Below, in pieces: positions 56,622 to 64,000 of a stretch of DNA of 64,000 nt. Below the pieces are notes generated by a model. It made no database searches and was not told the DNA's origin. It saw nothing but the letters and a program-made list of their open reading frames with translations. Numbering within the stretch: position 1 is the first letter of the stretch; each line of letters starts with the position of its first letter. The position numbers and the translations under genes were made by a program. The stretch is from an uncultured Roseburia sp. (lineage in GTDB: Bacteria > Bacillota > Clostridia > Lachnospirales > Lachnospiraceae): contig CAKRDK010000007.1 in the NCBI GenBank assembly GCA_934309475.1, forward strand, positions 36,695 to 100,694, read 5' to 3'.

Positions 56622-58235
56622 ATGATAAGAAAATTACTACAAGGCATACCGAAAAAACTGTTAATCTGCAACGCAATCTTCACCATCATCTGGGGGTTGA
56701 TGAACTCCTATATGACGGTGGCACTCGCGAAGGTGACCGCAGTCAGCGTCGAACAGAAAACGTTTGTGGGCGCAGCACTTTTCTTCATCGGATATATTTT
56801 AGTGTGGGAAGCGGCGGAGTTTGTCTGCGATATGTGCAATGGCATGCAGGACGCATATGTGCGCAATGAGAGTTACCGCTATTATTACAAAAAGATTTAC
56901 GAGACGAAGCCATCCGTTTTGCAAAAAGAAAATACCGGTTATGTTGCCGGAATTCTGACACAGCTCATTGAGCGGAAAGCAAAAATGATGCAGAGCATTC
57001 TGTTAGCGTCCATCAGCATTATTTATATCGGCTATCTGATTGTCTATATTGGAAAATATTCCCCATGGTTTTCCATGATTGTACTTGTACTTACAATTGT
57101 AGGCGTTCTGATTCGTCTGGCGTGTTCGAAAACGATTGCGCCGGGTTTAAAGACGATGACGACGGCACGGGGAGAGCTGAATAAGATTTTTATGGATGGG
57201 ATTCACAATATCTCGACCGTGCAAAGGTACCGTGGCATTGATTTCCTGATGAAAAAGACAGACGGCTATTGCAAGGAAAATCTGCAGGCGACGAAGCAAT
57301 TTTTCTTTGGAAATGAGGTCAGCTTTACCGCGTATAAGACCGTCAATTATCTGCTTTGTCCAATCTGTATGTTTGTGGCGCTGGCGCTTTATACGAAAAA
57401 TCCGGATTTCCCAATGGTGGAATTTATGGCATATCTTGCGGTTGTAACGGTACAGCTGGTACACAATGTAAAAAATATCGCAACCTTTATCAACGACTTT
57501 AACATTTTTGCGACCTCACAGCGCGAGATGGATAAGATGGTCGCAGAGTGGTCGGACAGCTACACCAGCACTTCCATCGGAAATGAGTTTGAGACCATCA
57601 GCTTAAAAGATGTTTCCTATCAGTACACAACCGCCGAGGGTGCGACGACGATACGGATTCCTCATTTTTCCATGAAAAAGGGGGAGCGCATCTGCATCAC
57701 CGGGGAGAGCGGTCAGGGCAAGACCACGATGTTAAAACTGCTTTCCGGTATGATTGAGACAGAGGGCAAACTGTTTGTAGATGGAAAAGAGACGAAGAAA
57801 AATATCGACGCGGTATTTATCGCGCAGGATACGGAGATGTTAGACATGACGCTCCGCGAGAATCTGACTTTTGGAAAAGAAGATATTTCGGATGAGGAGC
57901 TTGTCTCCATGATGGAAGAAGTCGGCATGGGCGACTGGCTGGAAAAACAAAAAGACGGGCTGGACACCATGCTGGGAGAGCGTGGCGTATTTGTTTCCAC
58001 CGGACAGCGGCAGCGTCTTAACTTACTGCGGGGGCTTCTGATGGAAAAAGAGATTTACTTACTCGATGGGCCAACGAGTAACGTAGACGATGAGACCGAG
58101 GAAAAGATGATTGCTCTCATCAACCGCAGATTGAAAGAAAAGACAATTATAGTTGTAACACACAAGCCAAAAATCTGCGGAATTTGTGACACGCAGTATC
58201 AGTTCCGGGATAACCGGATCTGCCGTGTCTGTTGA
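56622..58235 (+). CDS. ABC exporter (fused membrane and ATPase domains)
   Basis: 537 residues: six-helix exporter domain (about 1-300) and ATPase domain (about 330-537). Walker A GESGQGKTT, Q-loop IAQDTEM, signature STGQRQR, H-loop VVTHKP. Walker B reads IYLLDGPTS: the catalytic Glu after the Asp is Gly, so ATP hydrolysis should be slow unless a partner subunit supplies the base. No second half-transporter adjoins it. Substrate unknown; peptide or drug export is likely. ATG 56622 after AAGGAGG. Confidence 0.87.
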   Translation: MIRKLLQGIPKKLLICNAIFTIIWGLMNSYMTVALAKVTAVSVEQKTFVGAALFFIGYILVWEAAEFVCDMCNGMQDAYVRNESYRYYYKKIYETKPSVLQKENTGYVAGILTQLIERKAKMMQSILLASISIIYIGYLIVYIGKYSPWFSMIVLVLTIVGVLIRLACSKTIAPGLKTMTTARGELNKIFMDGIHNISTVQRYRGIDFLMKKTDGYCKENLQATKQFFFGNEVSFTAYKTVNYLLCPICMFVALALYTKNPDFPMVEFMAYLAVVTVQLVHNVKNIATFINDFNIFATSQREMDKMVAEWSDSYTSTSIGNEFETISLKDVSYQYTTAEGATTIRIPHFSMKKGERICITGESGQGKTTMLKLLSGMIETEGKLFVDGKETKKNIDAVFIAQDTEMLDMTLRENLTFGKEDISDEELVSMMEEVGMGDWLEKQKDGLDTMLGERGVFVSTGQRQRLNLLRGLLMEKEIYLLDGPTSNVDDETEEKMIALINRRLKEKTIIVVTHKPKICGICDTQYQFRDNRICRVC

Positions 58236-58265
58236 CAATAGAAGATACGTTGAAAAACAATCCTA

Positions 58266-58314
58266 TACAAAATCGCCGGAATGTATAAAATATATTCATT
58301 TCGGCGATTTTGTA
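58266..58314 (+). terminator. Terminator after ABC exporter
   Basis: TACAAAATCGCCGGAATG (58266-58283) pairs with CATTTCGGCGATTTTGTA (58297-58314) with one G-U pair. Confidence 0.85.
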
Positions 58315-58418
58315 TATTGTAGGAAAAATTAAAGTGGACTATAGTGATAGCATAAAATAAATTTATGCAGCATGGACATGGAAATTGTCCTGTGGATTAG
58401 GAAAGGAAGGTATCTGTT

Positions 58419-60395
58419 ATGTCAACGAAGAATACAATGCGTGGTTTTGCAGCACTTGCTGCAGGAGCAGGTGTGGCAGCAGTAGCGGCAAAGGGGTTAA
58501 AGAATCAGAGCAGGAAAAAAGAGCGTATCGCGCGCGTCGAAAAAGAGCAGAGCGAATATCGCAATACGGAACGCGGAAGATACGAGAAGAACAGCAAGGG
58601 CATTTACTATAGCAACGGAAATTATGAGGCATTTGCAAGACCAAAGAAGCCGGAAGGCGTAGATGACAAGCATGCTTACTTAGTCGGAAGCGGACTTGCG
58701 TCGTTGGCAGCAGCATGTTTTCTGGTGCGTGACGGACAGATGCCTGGAAAAAATATACACATTTTAGAGGCAATGGACATCGCAGGTGGTGCGTGTGATG
58801 GTATTTACGATGCTACCAGAGGTTATGTGATGCGTGGCGGACGTGAGATGGAGAATCATTTCGAATGTCTGTGGGATTTGTTCCGCAGCATACCGTCGCT
58901 TGAGGTTCCGGGAGCATCCGTTCTCGACGAATATTACTGGCTGAATAAAGAGGACCCGAACTACTCACTCTGCCGTGCGACGGAGAAACGTGGCGTGGAT
59001 GCACACACGGATGGGAAATTTGGTCTGAGTGAAAAAGGCTGCATGGAGATTATGAAGCTTTTCATGACCAGGGACGAAGATTTGTACGATAAGAAAATTG
59101 AAGATTTCTTTGACGATGAAGTTTTTGAATCTAATTTCTGGCTGTACTGGCGCACCATGTTTGCATTTGAGAACTGGCACAGTGCACTGGAGATGAAGCT
59201 TTATATTCAGAGATTTATCCATCATATTTCAGGACTTCCTGATTTCAGCGCACTGAAATTTACCAAGTACAACCAGTACGAATCACTCATTCTTCCAATG
59301 CAGAAATACTTAGAGGATGCGGGGGTAGAATTCCAATTCAACACGCAGGTAACGAATGTTATTTTTGAAAAGAAAAACGGTAAAAAAGTTGCAAAAGAAA
59401 TCGAATGTAAGGTGAATGGTGAAGAGCAGAACATTCAGCTTACGGAGGATGATCTGGTATTTGTCACAAACGGAAGCTGCACGGAGGGAACGATTTACGG
59501 TGACCAGAACCACGCACCGGTCGGGGATGCAGAAGTGCGGACAAGCGGCTGCTGGAGCCTTTGGAAAAATATTGCAAAGCAGGATGCTGCATTTGGTCAT
59601 CCGGAGAAATTCTGTTCCGACGTTTCCAAGACCAACTGGGAGTCTGCAACGGTGACAACGTCCAACGACAAGATTATTTCCTACATTGAGAAAATCTGTA
59701 AGAGAGATCCAAGAAGTGGAAGAGTTGTCACGGGCGGAATTGTAAGTGCAAAAGATTCCAAGTGGCTGCTGAGCTGGACGATTAATAGACAGGGACAGTT
59801 TAAAGAGCAGGATAAGAAGGACGTCTGCATCTGGGTATACAGCCTGTTTACAGACGTACCGGGCGATTACATCAAAAAGCCGATGAAGGAATGTACCGGA
59901 AAAGAAATCACGGCAGAGTGGTTATACCACATGGGTGTTCCGGTCGATGAGATTGATGAACTTGCAGAAAACGGAGCAGTCTGCGTACCGACAATGATGC
60001 CGTACATCACTGCATTCTTCATGCCGAGAGCAAAAGGAGATAGACCGGATGTAATACCGGATGGCTGTGTGAACTTTGCATTTTTAGGTCAGTTTGCAGA
60101 GACACCGCGTGATACTATTTTTACAACGGAGTATTCGGTCAGAACGGCGATGGAAGCAGTATATGGACTTCTCGATGTCGACAGGGGTGTACCGGAAGTA
60201 TGGGGAAGTGTCTATGATGTCAGGGAACTTCTTGACAGTTCCGTCAAGCTGATGGACGGCAAATCTCCGCTGGAGATTGAACTGCCGGGACCACTGAACG
60301 CATTGAAGAAACCTTTAATCCGTGCTGTAAAAGGTACGGTAATCGAAAAAGTGCTGCGTGACCACCACGTATTAAAAGATTATATGTTGAAGTAA
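58419..60395 (+). CDS. ohyA: Oleate hydratase (FAD-dependent fatty acid hydratase)
   Basis: 658 residues. Adds water to oleic acid to form 10-hydroxystearate, a detoxification of host or dietary unsaturated fatty acids. FAD loop AYLVGSGLASLAAACFLVRDG near residue 87, GGACDG and GGREMENHFECLWDLF typical of the family (once called myosin-cross-reactive antigen). A ~70-residue N-terminal extension starts with a hydrophobic Ala/Gly segment (MRGFAALAAGAGVAAVAAKGL) followed by basic residues, suggesting membrane attachment. AAGGAAGG before ATG. Single gene with terminator. Confidence 0.94.
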   Translation: MSTKNTMRGFAALAAGAGVAAVAAKGLKNQSRKKERIARVEKEQSEYRNTERGRYEKNSKGIYYSNGNYEAFARPKKPEGVDDKHAYLVGSGLASLAAACFLVRDGQMPGKNIHILEAMDIAGGACDGIYDATRGYVMRGGREMENHFECLWDLFRSIPSLEVPGASVLDEYYWLNKEDPNYSLCRATEKRGVDAHTDGKFGLSEKGCMEIMKLFMTRDEDLYDKKIEDFFDDEVFESNFWLYWRTMFAFENWHSALEMKLYIQRFIHHISGLPDFSALKFTKYNQYESLILPMQKYLEDAGVEFQFNTQVTNVIFEKKNGKKVAKEIECKVNGEEQNIQLTEDDLVFVTNGSCTEGTIYGDQNHAPVGDAEVRTSGCWSLWKNIAKQDAAFGHPEKFCSDVSKTNWESATVTTSNDKIISYIEKICKRDPRSGRVVTGGIVSAKDSKWLLSWTINRQGQFKEQDKKDVCIWVYSLFTDVPGDYIKKPMKECTGKEITAEWLYHMGVPVDEIDELAENGAVCVPTMMPYITAFFMPRAKGDRPDVIPDGCVNFAFLGQFAETPRDTIFTTEYSVRTAMEAVYGLLDVDRGVPEVWGSVYDVRELLDSSVKLMDGKSPLEIELPGPLNALKKPLIRAVKGTVIEKVLRDHHVLKDYMLK

Positions 60396-60407
60396 ACGTG
60401 CAAAGAT

Positions 60408-60452
60408 GGCGCCCCATTTGGAAGAGATTCCTTTTGGGGTGCCGCTTTTTTA
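60408..60452 (+). terminator. Terminator after oleate hydratase
   Basis: GGCGCCCCA (60408-60416) pairs with TGGGGTGCC (60435-60443), with further pairing inside, followed after G by CTTTTTT. Confidence 0.85.
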
Positions 60453-60460
60453 CTTTATAG

Positions 60461-60775
60461 GATTCAGGTGTCAAAAGGTTGCTTACAGTTTTCTTACCGT
60501 CAAATTACACAATGACAAGCCAATTTTGTTCCGATGAGCGAACATAAGAAAAATCTAAGTATGCCTGATAAAGATTAGTTCAAAGTCACGTGACCGGCAT
60601 TCAACGAGCCATCCATGGCTCGTGAAGCCTTGTTCTGCCGTCCGTTGCAGAACATCACTGGGGACGGAAAGGCATACTAAGATTTTCTAATGTTTCTTCA
60701 AAGTCACAAAAAAAGTCTTGTCTTTGTGCAATTTGCCAATAACTAATTTGTGAGCAACCTTTTGACACCCGAATC
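60461..60775. repeat. Large palindromic repeat element, copy 2
   Basis: Second copy of the element at 51681-51993. Starts GATTCAGGTGTCAAAAGGTTG and ends CAACCTTTTGACACCCGAATC. Same central hairpins (CGAGCCATCCATGGCTCG). Where the outer arm differs from copy 1, both sides have changed together. No coding sequence. Confidence 0.85.
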
Positions 60776-60867
60776 TTTATAGGAAATTTCGTTCCCGTTA
60801 CATAAAAATGTTTCACTGCCTCGGAGTTGAAGAATGTCGCAAATGCGACCTGCCACAGGTGGAACGC

Positions 60868-60896
60868 TTGACAGGTCTTATGTTTCGTGTTAATGT
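60868..60896 (+). promoter_or_regulatory. Promoter of the GntR / AEC / GH28 operon
   Basis: TTGACA (60868-60873), 17-nt spacer, TAATGT (60891-60896), 97 nt before the gntR start. Confidence 0.65.
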
Positions 60897-60897
60897 A

Positions 60898-60920
60898 ACT
60901 GATATATCAGTAATATATCA
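60898..60920 (+). promoter_or_regulatory. Putative GntR operator
   Basis: Perfect 14-bp palindrome ACTGATATATCAGT (60898-60911) followed by AATATATCAG, a further half-site. It directly follows the -10 box, where a bound repressor would block transcription of the regulator and its operon. Confidence 0.65.
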
Positions 60921-60992
60921 GAAGAATATCAAGATAAAAATAAAGATTTCAGGGAACAGACAGGAATCACAGAGCAATTTAGGGAGGGCAAA

Positions 60993-61679
60993 ATGGCAGC
61001 GAATATATATGAGATTTTAAAGGGAGAAATTATTTCCGGGAAACGCAGGCCGGGGGAAGTCTTTGAGGAAAAAGTGTTTGCCGGGCAGTTAGGGGTCAGC
61101 CGGACGCCGGTTCGTGAGGCGGTGCTGCAGTTAGCGCGCGAGGGACTTCTTGTGGTGATGCCACGCCGTGGAACGATGGTGTCGAATATATCGATGGAGG
61201 ATATTCGACAGATCTACGAAGCGCGCCGTATCCTAGAACCGCAGATTATGCGGATTGTGGCAAAGCGGGCAGAGAAAAAAGGTTTGGAGACATGGAAGGC
61301 TTTCTTTGAGCGTCAGAAGAAGCAGCTTCAAGAAGGCGGAGAACTTCCAAAATTTCCGGGAGAGACGGAAACGCAGATTTGTCCGGATGCGGATGCGGCA
61401 TATCATCTTTTTCTGGCGGAGAGCACGGGAAACCGATACATTTTAAAACAGATGGAAGAGCTGATGACACAGACCCAGCGCATCCGTAATTTGTCAAATG
61501 TGCAGCGCAAAAACAGATATCAGGCGTCTATTGAGGAGCACATCCGCATGACGGAAGCCTTGCAGCGTGAAGACGGAGCGCAGGCGGCAGAAGAGGTACT
61601 TTGCCATCTGCGCAATTCGGAAGAGGGATACCGTAAGATGATGTTAGAAGATATGTCCGACATGATTCAGATTTATTGA
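60993..61679 (+). CDS. GntR-family regulator, FadR/FCD subgroup
   Basis: 228 residues. N-terminal winged helix (IYEILKGEIISGKRRPGEVF, LGVSRTPVREAVLQLAREGLL) and C-terminal all-helical FCD ligand domain (EDIRQIYEARRILEP; His/Asp metal positions in DAAYHLFLA and EEHIRMTEAL). Usually senses a small organic acid. Followed after 11 nt by an AEC permease and then a GH28 enzyme, so a galacturonate-type inducer is plausible. GGGAGGG before ATG. Confidence 0.9.
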   Translation: MAANIYEILKGEIISGKRRPGEVFEEKVFAGQLGVSRTPVREAVLQLAREGLLVVMPRRGTMVSNISMEDIRQIYEARRILEPQIMRIVAKRAEKKGLETWKAFFERQKKQLQEGGELPKFPGETETQICPDADAAYHLFLAESTGNRYILKQMEELMTQTQRIRNLSNVQRKNRYQASIEEHIRMTEALQREDGAQAAEEVLCHLRNSEEGYRKMMLEDMSDMIQIY

Positions 61680-61690
61680 GGTGAAAACGT

Positions 61691-62620
61691 ATGGAATTAG
61701 CGGTGATAACAACGAAACAAGTTGTAGTTTTATTCTGCCTGATATTTGCGGGCTTTGCCTGCGTGAAGACAGGGGCAGTGAAGATGGAAGCAAAAAAAGC
61801 ATTTTCGGATTTGCTCATTTACCTGATTGTGCCGGCGATGGTGGTTAATTCTTATCTGACGGAATTTAACCCGGAAGTGCTCCAGAACCTGCTCAAATCC
61901 TTTGGGCTGAGCACGGTTCTGTTGCTGCTGGGGCTTGGCATTACGATGCTTTTTACATTTCGTTCCGGCGGGAAAAAGAACACGCCGATTTTACGGTTTG
62001 CGTGTATTTTTTCCAATGCGGCGTATATGGGCTTTCCACTGATACAGGCGCTGTTTGGCGATGAGGGACTGCTATATGCAAGCGCTTTTGTGACGGTGTT
62101 TAATATTTTGCTATGGACGGTTGGATATGCGATGATCAGTGGAAAAGTACACCCGAAGGAAGTACTTCACAGCATCTGCACCACACCCGTGCTCTGGTCG
62201 GTACTGCTCGGACTGATTTTATATTTGGGCAGAATTGAGGTGCCGGAACTTATCCGGCAGCCGATACAGCTTGTCGGCAATATGAATACGCCGCTTTCCA
62301 TGATTATCACCGGAATGATGATTGCAGGAAGCAGGCCGGAAAAATTGTTTGGAAACCGGGAAATTTTCCGCATTATCCTGATTCGTATGGTGTTGATTCC
62401 GCTGGCGAGTTTTGGCGTGTTCACGCTGCTTGGCGTCAAGGGGATGGTGGCAGAGGTGGTGTTACTGTTAGAAGCATGTCCATGTGCAGCAATTACATCT
62501 GTATTTGCAGTACAGTTCGGATACGATGAAGACCTTGCAGCGGGGGCGGTCGTCCTAACGACATTTGTCAGTATTCTGGTGCTGCCGCTGTGCGCAATGC
62601 TTTTGACGACAATGATGTAG
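61691..62620 (+). CDS. AEC-family transporter (auxin efflux carrier fold)
   Basis: 309 residues, about ten membrane helices, with the family pattern FCLIFAGFACVKTGAVK at the start and a repeated half structure. AEC proteins move organic acids such as malate. In this operon a uronic acid or a product of its breakdown is possible. GAGGTGA before ATG. Confidence 0.87.
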   Translation: MELAVITTKQVVVLFCLIFAGFACVKTGAVKMEAKKAFSDLLIYLIVPAMVVNSYLTEFNPEVLQNLLKSFGLSTVLLLLGLGITMLFTFRSGGKKNTPILRFACIFSNAAYMGFPLIQALFGDEGLLYASAFVTVFNILLWTVGYAMISGKVHPKEVLHSICTTPVLWSVLLGLILYLGRIEVPELIRQPIQLVGNMNTPLSMIITGMMIAGSRPEKLFGNREIFRIILIRMVLIPLASFGVFTLLGVKGMVAEVVLLLEACPCAAITSVFAVQFGYDEDLAAGAVVLTTFVSILVLPLCAMLLTTMM

Positions 62621-62650
62621 CAGGAATCAAAACTTCGGAGGTAGAAAAAG

Positions 62651-63832
62651 ATGAGTGAGATGGAAATAATCTGTGCCTATGATAGTGACAATCCAAAGGC
62701 AATCCAGGAAGCAATCGACCGCTGCCCGGCAGGAGGAACGGTGATTGTACCGCGCGGTGAATGGAAAAGCGGGCCGCTTACGTTAAAAAGTAATCTGACC
62801 CTGCGGGTGGAAGAGGGATGCAAGGTAAGTTTCAGTGACTGCATGGAAGATTATCTTCCGCCGGTGTTTACCAGATGGGAAGGCGTGGAATGTTACAACT
62901 ACAAACCGCTTATATATGCAAAAGACTGCGAAAATATAACGATTACGGGAAAGGGAACTTTTTTCGGAAATGGACAGAGCTGGTGGCACTGGAAAAAGTT
63001 GCAGCAGTCGGCGGCGAATCGTCTCTGCGAGGCACAGAGTAAAAATATTCCGCCGGAAAAAAGAGTGTTTGGCACGCGGGAAGATGCACTCCGGCCGTCT
63101 TTTCTCCAGCTTATTTCCTGCAAAAATATCATGCTGGAACAATTTTGCATCAAGGACGGACCACAGTGGACGATTCATCCGGTCTATTGTGAACAGGTCA
63201 GGGTCAACGGCGTGAGGATTGAGACGGACGGTCCGAATACCGATGGCATAAATCCGGATTCCTGCCGGGATGTGCTGATTGAGCACTGCACATTCCGAAC
63301 CGGGGACGACTGCATTGCCATCAATTCGGGTCTGAATGAGGACGGATGGCGTGTGAACAGACCATGCAGACAGGTAGAGATTCGAAATTGTGCGTTCCTA
63401 GGCGGGCATGCAGCAGTTGCAATCGGAAGTGGGATGTCCGGCGGTGTGGAGGAGGTCTATGTGCATGACTGCACGATACAGAACACACAGCGCGGCATCC
63501 GCTTAAAATCCATGCGCGGAAGAGGCGGTTATATCCGAAATGTAACCTGTTCAGACATTACAATTACAAACGTGAAAGAAGAGGCGATTCAGGTCAGCAT
63601 GAATTATGAATCGAGTACAGCGGTTCCGGTTTCTTTGAAGGCACCGGAATTTTCGGATATCTGTTTTGAAAGAATCCGGGGAGAGCGCGCCAGGACGGGG
63701 ATTGCGCTTATAGGACTCGCAGAGAGTCCGCTTGCTGTAACGCTGAAAGATGTCAGTATTACAGCAAAATATCAGGATGTTTTGGAGTATGCAAAAAAAC
63801 AGAGGCATCGTGCAGCGAAGAGCATTTACTAA
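62651..63832 (+). CDS. Polygalacturonase-type glycoside hydrolase, GH28
   Basis: 393 residues, right-handed beta-helix. GH28 motifs: NTDGINPDS, TGDDCIAINSG, GGHAAVAIGS (variant of the G-H-G box) and RGIRLKS (R-x-K). The Asp residues of the first two form the catalytic site. No signal peptide, so it acts inside the cell on imported oligogalacturonides, as exo-type GH28 enzymes of gut Clostridia do. GGAGGT before ATG. Confidence 0.92.
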   Translation: MSEMEIICAYDSDNPKAIQEAIDRCPAGGTVIVPRGEWKSGPLTLKSNLTLRVEEGCKVSFSDCMEDYLPPVFTRWEGVECYNYKPLIYAKDCENITITGKGTFFGNGQSWWHWKKLQQSAANRLCEAQSKNIPPEKRVFGTREDALRPSFLQLISCKNIMLEQFCIKDGPQWTIHPVYCEQVRVNGVRIETDGPNTDGINPDSCRDVLIEHCTFRTGDDCIAINSGLNEDGWRVNRPCRQVEIRNCAFLGGHAAVAIGSGMSGGVEEVYVHDCTIQNTQRGIRLKSMRGRGGYIRNVTCSDITITNVKEEAIQVSMNYESSTAVPVSLKAPEFSDICFERIRGERARTGIALIGLAESPLAVTLKDVSITAKYQDVLEYAKKQRHRAAKSIY

Positions 63833-63849
63833 AGTATGAAAATGCAAAT

Positions 63850-63999
63850 CTATCGTGCAGCAGGCAAAATAACTTTAAAACAGGTTCCTTTTTCGGAACT
63901 GCTGGCAACTGTGACGGTTCCAGCGTGAAGCTCTGTTATTTTTTTCACAAGCGCAAGTCCAAGTCCGACGCCGCCAAGTTCACGGCTCCTGGATTTGTC
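63850..63999 (-). CDS. Sensor histidine kinase, C-terminal end (partial)
   Basis: Minus-strand frame open at the window edge, ending at 63850. The 49 visible residues include [20 protein letters not shown] and G-T-C-F-K-V-I-L-P, the G2 box and last strand of a HATPase_c domain. The rest of the gene lies beyond 64000. The target and partner regulator cannot be seen. Confidence 0.85.
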   Translation of the reverse strand, partial: DKSRSRELGGVGLGLALVKKITELHAGTVTVASSSEKGTCFKVILPAAR

Positions 64000-64000
64000 A

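Noticed and set aside
56504..56869. 121-codon frame overlapping the ABC exporter start
   Set aside because: It covers the leader terminator and lies out of frame with the clear exporter gene; composition is that of a shadow frame.
60808..61020. 70-codon frame MFHCLGVEECRKC... before the GntR gene
   Set aside because: No ribosome site, crosses the promoter, the operator and the gntR start, and has no recognisable domain.

Overview
The window comes from a low-to-mid GC Gram-positive anaerobe, most likely a gut Lachnospiraceae member (Roseburia/Agathobacter/Blautia-like; family level is fairly safe, genus is not). The signs are strong AGGAGG ribosome sites, SpoVT (so a spore-former lineage), FabK-type fatty acid synthesis, a THI-box in front of an ECF thiamine transporter, plant-glycan hydrolases, oleate hydratase and an NADP-type glutamate dehydrogenase. 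No rRNA, tRNA, CRISPR array or transposase gene was found.

Layout. 1-6.3 kb: a sugar ABC importer (lipoprotein plus two permeases) followed by a family GH2 beta-galactosidase. 6.3-9.0 kb: a short transcription unit of unknown role, a GNAT-RsgA fusion and spoVT. 9.0-36.4 kb: the main feature, a type VII (WXG100/ESX) secretion island. It holds a PP2C phosphatase, a membrane Ser/Thr kinase, a membrane protein with seven T-T/V-V/L-L-G-like motifs, two nearly identical WXG100 pairs, a WXG-like/lysozyme fusion, a lipoprotein, a 1999-residue Ig-like surface protein, FHA proteins, an EssC ATPase with FHA, a LytTR regulator, a YukD ubiquitin-like protein, a membrane HExxH protease, four more small WXG-type proteins, another lipoprotein, and a divergent second protease-like/FHA protein. 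36.6-41.6 kb: an SbcD/YhaO-SbcC/YhaN-like pair and a class A penicillin-binding protein. 41.7-43.7 kb: ROK glucokinase and, on the minus strand, ThiT under a TPP riboswitch. 43.7-51.6 kb: a fatty acid synthesis operon (acpP fabK fabD fabG fabF fabZ accDA fabH) closed by a FabT/MarR-type regulator, with a FabT-like operator at its promoter. 51.6-64 kb: a permuted GH3 beta-glucosidase, gdhA, a type I toxin-antitoxin locus, an ABC exporter with a leader peptide and terminator, oleate hydratase, a GntR/AEC permease/GH28 galacturonan module, and the end of a sensor histidine kinase. Two copies of a 310-bp palindromic repeat lie at 51.7 and 60.5 kb.

How the secretion island may work (inference). 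Kinase and phosphatase would set the phosphorylation of the repeated Thr motifs, which FHA domains on EssC and on two membrane proteins could then read. Three promoters in the island share a block with the same fixed distance to the -10 box, so the WXG100 substrates look co-regulated, and the island's own LytTR protein is the obvious candidate regulator. The same set includes catalytically dead trypsin-like domains fused to FHA and an active kinase with the topology of the EssB pseudokinase. I regard this kinase/FHA-wired type VII system as the most interesting part of the window.
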